Source: Salipaludibacillus aurantiacus
Lineage (GTDB): Bacteria > Bacillota > Bacilli > Bacillales > Salisediminibacteriaceae
Assembly: GCF_900111295.1 (NCBI RefSeq)
Contig: NZ_FOGT01000007.1
Span: forward strand, 62,001-126,000
Reading direction: 5' to 3'
DNA length: 64,000 nt
Shown piece by piece: positions 59,680 through 64,000 of the stretch. A program made the position numbers and the translations under genes. The notes below the pieces were generated by a model that ran no database searches, had not been told where the DNA came from, and was given only the letters and a program-made list of their open reading frames with translations. Numbering within the stretch: position 1 is the first letter of the stretch; the number at the start of each line of letters is the position of its first letter.

Positions 59680-59952
59680 TTATTTGGAATCCAGATATTC
59701 ATCGATCGCTTTTTCCACTTCATCCTCACTGGCCATATTCATTACCGCTTTTACTGGTACCGACCCGCCTTCAAGCTGTGAAGCAAACTCATTATTTGTT
59801 AAAATTAAGTCCGCTTGAGTACCTGAAGCGGTTCCAATATCGGTTGCTTCTGCTTCCGCATTCAGCCCTTTCTTCTGAATCACCTTTTCAACAGTCATCT
59901 TTAACATTAGACTTGAACCAAATCCCATTCCACATACACATAAAATTTTCAT
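59680..59952 (-). CDS. PTS subunit IIB (lactose/ascorbate type)
   Basis: A 90-residue cytoplasmic IIB protein. The phospho-Cys lies in the N-terminal loop CVCGMGFGSSLML (Cys7 by analogy). It passes phosphate from IIA to the sugar bound by the IIC subunit. GGAGG lies about 7 bases before ATG; spacing to the IIC gene is 20 bp. Confidence 0.92.
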   Translation of the reverse strand: MKILCVCGMGFGSSLMLKMTVEKVIQKKGLNAEAEATDIGTASGTQADLILTNNEFASQLEGGSVPVKAVMNMASEDEVEKAIDEYLDSK

Positions 59953-59970
59953 TTTGTTTCCTCCTCGTAA

Positions 59971-60435
59971 TTAATTTTTTGTATAAAACTCATTAATAAT
60001 ATCTTCTGTTTCTTCCTGTGAATCTGTCTCTAACAACCGGTTAATAAACTCTTCGTCTTCTATCCAGCTGGATATACCTTTTAAAAAGTTAAGGTGGGTT
60101 TCTGAATCTGTCGCTGCCAGACAAATAAATAATCTCGCTGTGTCAGTTTTGTTATCTGTGCCTGGCGGAAATTCCACATCTTTTTTAAACACAGTTAAGG
60201 CAATCCCGCGTTCATTTACTCCCGCTTCAGGCCTGGCATGAGGCAGGGCCACATTAGGCGCGATCAGGATATAAGGTCCTAAATTATCAATATTATCTAT
60301 CATGGCTTGAATATAGTTTTCCGTGATCTTGCCCTGCTGCAGTAATGGCTCGGCGCTCACCTTAATAGCCTCTCTCCAGTCAGTCACCTCCTGTTTCCAT
60401 TGAATACTTGATTTGTCTAATTTAACGTCACTCAC
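59971..60435 (-). CDS. PTS subunit IIA (fructose/ascorbate type)
   Basis: A 154-residue IIA protein of the mannitol/fructose/UlaC fold. The phospho-His is in NVALPHARPEAGV. The start is GTG 60435, 4 bases after GAGGTGAT and one base beyond the regulator stop; the longer frame from 60453 would overlap the regulator. It passes phosphate from HPr to IIB. Confidence 0.9.
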   Translation of the reverse strand: MSDVKLDKSSIQWKQEVTDWREAIKVSAEPLLQQGKITENYIQAMIDNIDNLGPYILIAPNVALPHARPEAGVNERGIALTVFKKDVEFPPGTDNKTDTARLFICLAATDSETHLNFLKGISSWIEDEEFINRLLETDSQEETEDIINEFYTKN

Positions 60436-60436
60436 T

Positions 60437-62326
60437 CTAATCACCTCGTCCAATCAATTTCGACCAGTGTAAAATTTCATCTACCCTGTCTTTATTCATA
60501 AGAAGCTGATGCAAATACTGTAATTGGGGAATGTGAGCCTGTTTATCCGGCGTCGCCATAAACAACACAGCATAAGAATGCAGCTTGTCCCCTTTTACAA
60601 ACGGTTTTTTCAATTGAACCAGGCTGAACCCTGGCTTCATCACATTGTTGGAATCTGTATGAATAAACAATAATCCCGGAATGAGTTCATACAAATATTC
60701 CTTCTCGAAAACTGTACGCTTAATATCATCTACGAAGTATGCGTTTACAAGATTAGCCTGCTCCAATAAGGAAACACCTACATCAAGAACAGGTTCTAAA
60801 TTGTCTGTGGCCGTTTCTTCATATACTGCAATTCTTTCAGGAGGAATTAAAGCATGAATAGATTTATGACTTTCCTCTATCAGCTTGGCGCCATTTTTTC
60901 TGGCTGTATTTCCTATGAAATTCTCCAGTTTTTTTATGTCATCAGCCGTCATTATTGGTTTTACTGTGACATAAGGGTACGGAGTGTCATGCAGCGAGAC
61001 TGAAGAGACTATAAAGTCAGGTTTTTCCCAATCTTTCACATGCTTCAGTTCCGATATAGCCATTGTTTTTTTGACCTCAATTTGAGGAAAGTGCTTCATG
61101 ATTGTCACTGTTAATAACCGGCTTGCCGCAAGACCGCCCGGGCACACGACCCAAACTGGATACCGCTCATTTTCAAATGACGCTTTTTCGTAAATAAAAG
61201 CCAGGCAAATAGCCATAGGCGTCATACTGTCCATACGCAGTGTCTCTTCAGGCATGATCTCGTCTGATAAGACTTCCCACAGGTGAAAAATAATAAAAGG
61301 ATATTGTTCTTCCACCTTTTTCTTTAACGGATGGATAAAAATGATCTCATGCTCTTTTGCAATTAAGAAAGATTCCCATTCCCTGTAAATTTCATCCAGC
61401 TGATCCCCACTAAATTCAGCCAGTCCCATCCGCGTACTCATTTTGTCCGCAAAAGTTAAAAACAATTCATTTTTTTGCCAAAGTATTTGGTCCGTGTCAT
61501 AAATCCCTCCTGTCGCCCGCAAATATAAATAGGCAAATATCATCTCGTCTTCAAGAAAATGAATCTCGAATGCAGCACATAAATCTCTCCATAATTCTGA
61601 GAACCAGTTTTCAACGGTTACACCTTTTCTTTTCTCTTCTTTCAAAAAATGGCCTGACCGAACCCTTTGCAATTGCAGCGTCCAAACTCTGAAACAAGAG
61701 GAAAGATTACCTCTTCTATGCAGACTTTCTTCCAATACAGAAAAACTTTTATCAATATCATTTAATGAAAAATGTGACCAGTTTAAATTAGGAATTGGAT
61801 TGACAGTGTCCCATGCTTCTTCAAGTTTTTCGATAACGCTAAGGAGAGCAAGACGCTTATGCCTTTCTTCACCTTTTAATCTGAAACCTTTGCTGCCTCT
61901 TTCTAATAAAAGATGAAACTGCCCAGCCCATTGTTCTACTTTTTCCATTTGCTGCAATATAGTTGCTTTACTGACGTCAAGTTCTTCTGCAATTTGCCTG
62001 AGACTTTGCCAGTCTTCCTGAATAATAAGTTCATGAATGATTAATAAAAATCGTTCTTCGACAGATATTGAACGGCCATAAAAGTTGAGTGCCTCATATA
62101 TTTTTTTGAGTTGTGCATTATCAGGAGATGACTTCAGTTCCCATACACCGCGGCCTGAAACGTGATCCAGATCAACACTCTGTTCCTTTAACCAACCCGA
62201 AATAATCTCAAGATCGTATCTTAATGTCCTTTCACTGACTCCAAACATGTCTTCCACATCTTTGATTTTGAACTGAGTGTTTCCATTAAGAATCATCTGT
62301 ACGAGCTGACGTCTTCGGGCGTTCAT
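60437..62326 (-). CDS. PRD-domain BglG/ManR-type transcriptional activator
   Basis: A 629-residue regulator with two N-terminal HTH domains (VEDMFGVSERTLRYDLEII and IAEELDVSKATILQQMEKV), two PRDs, a IIB-like domain (VCPGGLAASRL with Cys) and a IIA-like domain with His in LLFIHTDSN. Both PRDs seem to lack the usual signature His: VWTLQLQRVRSG and MTPMAICLAFIYEK hold other residues there. The start is ATG 62326, 6 bases after GGAGGTG. It is first in the PTS/transketolase operon and probably activates it. Confidence 0.88.
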   Translation of the reverse strand: MNARRRQLVQMILNGNTQFKIKDVEDMFGVSERTLRYDLEIISGWLKEQSVDLDHVSGRGVWELKSSPDNAQLKKIYEALNFYGRSISVEERFLLIIHELIIQEDWQSLRQIAEELDVSKATILQQMEKVEQWAGQFHLLLERGSKGFRLKGEERHKRLALLSVIEKLEEAWDTVNPIPNLNWSHFSLNDIDKSFSVLEESLHRRGNLSSCFRVWTLQLQRVRSGHFLKEEKRKGVTVENWFSELWRDLCAAFEIHFLEDEMIFAYLYLRATGGIYDTDQILWQKNELFLTFADKMSTRMGLAEFSGDQLDEIYREWESFLIAKEHEIIFIHPLKKKVEEQYPFIIFHLWEVLSDEIMPEETLRMDSMTPMAICLAFIYEKASFENERYPVWVVCPGGLAASRLLTVTIMKHFPQIEVKKTMAISELKHVKDWEKPDFIVSSVSLHDTPYPYVTVKPIMTADDIKKLENFIGNTARKNGAKLIEESHKSIHALIPPERIAVYEETATDNLEPVLDVGVSLLEQANLVNAYFVDDIKRTVFEKEYLYELIPGLLFIHTDSNNVMKPGFSLVQLKKPFVKGDKLHSYAVLFMATPDKQAHIPQLQYLHQLLMNKDRVDEILHWSKLIGRGD

Positions 62327-62742
62327 TATCTGCACCTCCTTCCTGAATTTAATTATATAAAGTTGCCCTGTATTTTTGAATACGCTTACATTATGGTTTT
62401 ATTCAGAATTGTTTGAAACAAAATAAACGATGGGAAGTCCTCCTATTTTTCTAAAAATATGGGAGGGGTGCGGTTAGAGGTAAGTATTTGTCGAGTCAAA
62501 GATTGTTATTCACTACTAAGAAAAAGAAAAAGCAGCTAATAAATATAAGGTAAATTTGCATAATTTTAACATTGAAAGTCGCTAATGACTTTTTAAACGA
62601 TCCACTCATCCGTCTCTCCTGACCGACAGAAAAAAATAATAAAAACTTCACAAAAACCTCAAATTTTTCATATATTGTCATCTTGGAAACGTTAATAACT
62701 GCGTTATAATGTTCTTATAAGAGTCAAGGTGGTGAAAAGCAT
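62327..62742. promoter_or_regulatory. divergent control region between PRD regulator and CueP genes
   Basis: On the minus side TATAAT lies at 62352-62357 and a perfect palindrome TTGTTTGAAACAA at 62409-62421, a candidate regulator site. A long inverted repeat CCTCCTATTTTT/AAAAATATGGGAGG spans 62439-62466. On the plus side a sigma-A promoter for CueP has TTGGAA (62683-62688), a 16-base spacer and TATAAT (62705-62710). No gene is seen in it. Confidence 0.55.
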
Positions 62743-63285
62743 ATGAAGAACACGTTGATGCGGAGGGCAGGAGCAGCAGCCATGGGACTGGCAGCTCTCG
62801 TATTTCTCTCCGGATGCGGCGGGGATGCCGATACAGCAGTTGAAGGGGAAACAGAAGATATAAAGGAACTGGTACACGAGTACAGTTCAGGAAATATTCA
62901 GGGTGAGGTCGCCTCAATCACCTCCCATGAACTCATTGTGACAGACAGCGAGGATAATGAGTCGGTTTACGACTTGCCTGAAGAAGAGTTCTTTGTGTCA
63001 ATTGCTCCGTACGTCAATGAAACTCATCCATGAAGCATCCATAACCTGACAGGTTGTCAGGGCGAGCTTGCAGAGGAAGAGTTTGAGGTCCTTATTGAGG
63101 ATACAGAAGGAAACGTGGCGGTTGATGAGACGATTCAGTCTCCGCCGAACGGCTTTATTGATCTATGGCTGCCTAGGGACAAAACCTACCACGTGACAAT
63201 AGAGCATGACGGCAAAACAGTTGAATCAGAGATTTCCACCTTTGAAGGAGACGATACATGCATCACAACGATGCAGCTGTCATAA
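62743..63285 (+). CDS. cueP: CueP-family copper-binding lipoprotein with in-frame UGA (candidate selenoprotein)
   Basis: Read through the TGA at codon 97 (63031-63033), the frame gives a 180-residue CueP-like lipoprotein: lipobox LSGC, SSGNIQGEVASITSHELIVT, APYVNETHP, then TGCQGEL, NGFIDLWLPRD and the end TCITTMQLS. CueP of Salmonella has Cys96, Cys104 and Cys172 as copper/redox ligands; here the positions are UGA97, Cys105 and Cys173, the same spacing. UGA thus replaces the first conserved Cys. A SECIS-like hairpin follows, and a terminator starts 4 bases after the TAA, so the transcript covers the whole frame. Alternatives are a nonsense mutation or sequencing error. It binds copper outside the membrane. 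Confidence 0.8.
63031..63069 (+). promoter_or_regulatory. candidate bacterial SECIS element
   Basis: After the UGA (63031-63033), CCTGAC (63045-63050) and GTCAGG (63056-63061) form a perfect 6-bp stem with loop AGGTT. The loop starts 17 bases after the UGA and has G in its second position, as expected of bacterial SECIS elements. AAGC (63033-63036) can pair with GCTT (63066-63069) as a lower stem. Confidence 0.55.
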
Positions 63286-63288
63286 ACG

Positions 63289-63317
63289 AAAGCACCTGGA
63301 AGGGTGCTTTTTGTTTT
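63289..63317 (+). terminator. rho-independent terminator of the cueP gene
   Basis: AAAGCACC pairs with GGTGCTTT (6-base loop), followed by TTGTTTTG. It begins 4 bases after the TAA of the read-through frame and 255 bases after the UGA. Confidence 0.88.
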
Positions 63318-63321
63318 GAAA

Positions 63322-63363
63322 ACAAAAAAAGCCTGCTTCAGGTTAATTAAACCTGAGGCAGGC
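63322..63363 (-). terminator. rho-independent terminator of the His-rich protein gene
   Basis: On the minus strand GCCTGCCTCAGGTT pairs with AACCTGAAGCAGGC (one mismatch), followed by TTTTTTT. It lies 8 bases past the stop at 63371. Confidence 0.92.
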
Positions 63364-63370
63364 GGTGTCA

Positions 63371-63703
63371 TTATTTTTCAATAACATCGACAGGTCCGTG
63401 GTCATCAATATGATCACCGTGGACGTGATGCAGCCTTCCGTTTACTAAATAATCATAATGGTCGCCGTGCGGAACGAGTTCATGCCCGCAATCTTCGTTG
63501 TGCTTGCAGTCGGACTCAACCGGCGCGCAGTTGTCAGGATTCTGGTCAGATACTTCAATTTTACACTCATCCCAGTGCTCCTCATGCTTATGATGAAGGT
63601 GTCCATCATGCACATAATCGACGTGGCCACCATGTTTAATTTTCGTGTGTCCGCAAGAAAGAGAATGTTCGTGAGTATGGTTTTTATGCGTGTGACAAGC
63701 CAT
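63371..63703 (-). CDS. His-rich metal-binding protein with internal duplication (110 aa)
   Basis: A 110-residue soluble protein with 24 His and 6 Cys. It contains two copies of a unit with the pattern HGxHxDYxxxGxLHHxHxxH (HGGHVDYVHDGHLHH at about 24-38 and HGDHYDYLVNGRLHH at about 79-93), separated by a Cys-containing acidic stretch. Zinc, nickel or copper buffering is likely by composition. It faces CueP, another metal protein, in convergent orientation. A ribosome site AGGAGG lies just before ATG. I do not know a named family for certain. Confidence 0.75.
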   Translation of the reverse strand: MACHTHKNHTHEHSLSCGHTKIKHGGHVDYVHDGHLHHKHEEHWDECKIEVSDQNPDNCAPVESDCKHNEDCGHELVPHGDHYDYLVNGRLHHVHGDHIDDHGPVDVIEK

Positions 63704-64000
63704 GTTACAACCTCCTCAATTCATGATAGTTTAAGTATAACATGCCCTGAATTCTACTGCTTATTATCAAAAAAGTTACGATTTGGGAGTATGCAGATTA
63801 AATTAAACGAAATCTGGGACTTTGTTGGATTGAACCTTACATGAAGTAAAAATACGGCACAACACACGAGTAAAATATATCATGCCGATGAATGAAGACA
63901 AGCCCCTGGAGAAGCGTAGATCAGGTAATAAAGGTATATTAATAAACTAATTCGGTACTTATGTGAAGGGTTTTTATAAAAATGAGGGAATATGTCTTTG
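63704..64000. other. right-end spacer, nothing recognised
   Basis: AT-rich DNA with no supported gene or repeat up to the window end. A plus-strand open frame from 63458 runs into it, but it is the complement of the His-rich gene. Confidence 0.4.

Noticed and set aside
62743-63033. A complete 96-aa lipoprotein ending at the TGA
   Set aside because: The following 84 codons in frame match the second half of CueP and the terminator lies beyond them, so the unit is one gene with an internal UGA.
63458-63844. Plus-strand 128-aa ORF
   Set aside because: It is the complement of the His-rich protein gene, which has a ribosome site and terminator.
1-64000. Insertion sequences, prophage genes, tRNA or rRNA genes
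   Set aside because: No transposase, integrase, terminal repeats or cloverleaf sequences were seen in the window.

Overview
The window looks like part of the chromosome of a haloalkaliphilic or halotolerant member of the Bacillaceae. Shine-Dalgarno sequences are strong (GGAGG, AAGGGG), starts are often GTG or TTG, and secreted proteins and lipoproteins are very acidic and Asn/Glu rich. A BCCT osmolyte carrier, a Fur-type siderophore locus, a TxpA-like type I toxin, an ArsR/PucR/RpiR/PRD mix of regulators and many secondary and TRAP carriers fit that group. This is inference from gene content; there is no rRNA, and I saw no tRNA.

Layout. 1-4.7 kb: a serine hydrolase cut by the window edge, a small Cys-rich protein, an NRAMP-like transporter and a small hypothetical protein. 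4.7-10.7 kb: BCCT transporter, two micro-ORFs, a secreted 5'-nucleotidase and a GNAT acetyltransferase. 10.9-15.5 kb: a Fur-boxed iron-siderophore ABC operon (binding protein, two permeases, ATPase, FhuF-like reductase). 15.9-23 kb: a sensor kinase and NtrC-type activator followed by a well-formed sigma-54 promoter and a TAXI-type TRAP transporter. 23.1-23.9 kb: a 52-bp tandem array, then a candidate C-rich small RNA. 24.4-31.3 kb: a GH2 glycosidase with its sugar ABC importer and an ArsR-type regulator. 31.5-37.8 kb: a DctPQM TRAP importer with an M20 N-carbamoyl-amino-acid/ureido hydrolase and a GAF-PucR regulator. 37.9-40.9 kb: a macro-domain protein, a type I toxin-antitoxin pair and a secreted M14 carboxypeptidase carrying a PA domain. 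41.4-54 kb: an aldonate (galactonate/gluconate) catabolic island with TRAP importer, DgoD, KDG kinase, KDPG aldolase, Gnd, RpiA, gluconokinase and an RpiR regulator, plus an HPr-like protein without the catalytic histidine. 54-62.3 kb: an ATP-grasp protein, then a PRD regulator with ascorbate-type PTS, split transketolase and a HAD phosphatase. 62.7-63.7 kb: a CueP copper-binding lipoprotein and a His-rich protein.

Three things stand out. First, the CueP gene has an in-frame UGA exactly at the first conserved copper-binding Cys, and just after it a hairpin with an AGGUU loop at a bacterial-SECIS distance, so it may be an undescribed selenoprotein (or a fresh nonsense allele). Second, six intergenic spaces carry degenerate tandem arrays with periods of 10, 20, 21, 21, 52 and 52 bp. 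These are close to whole numbers of DNA helical turns, and five different consensus sequences are used. Third, the Crh-like HPr paralogue lies inside the sugar-acid operon.

How genes work together: most of the window imports and breaks down carboxylates, aldonates and sugars. Four solute-binding-protein genes are each followed by a strong stem-loop before the next transporter gene, which suggests a common means of making more binding protein than permease. The regulators lie beside their probable targets: the two-component system with TAXI-TRAP, ArsR-type with GH2/ABC, PucR-type with hydrolase/TRAP, RpiR with the aldonate genes, and the PRD protein with the PTS.
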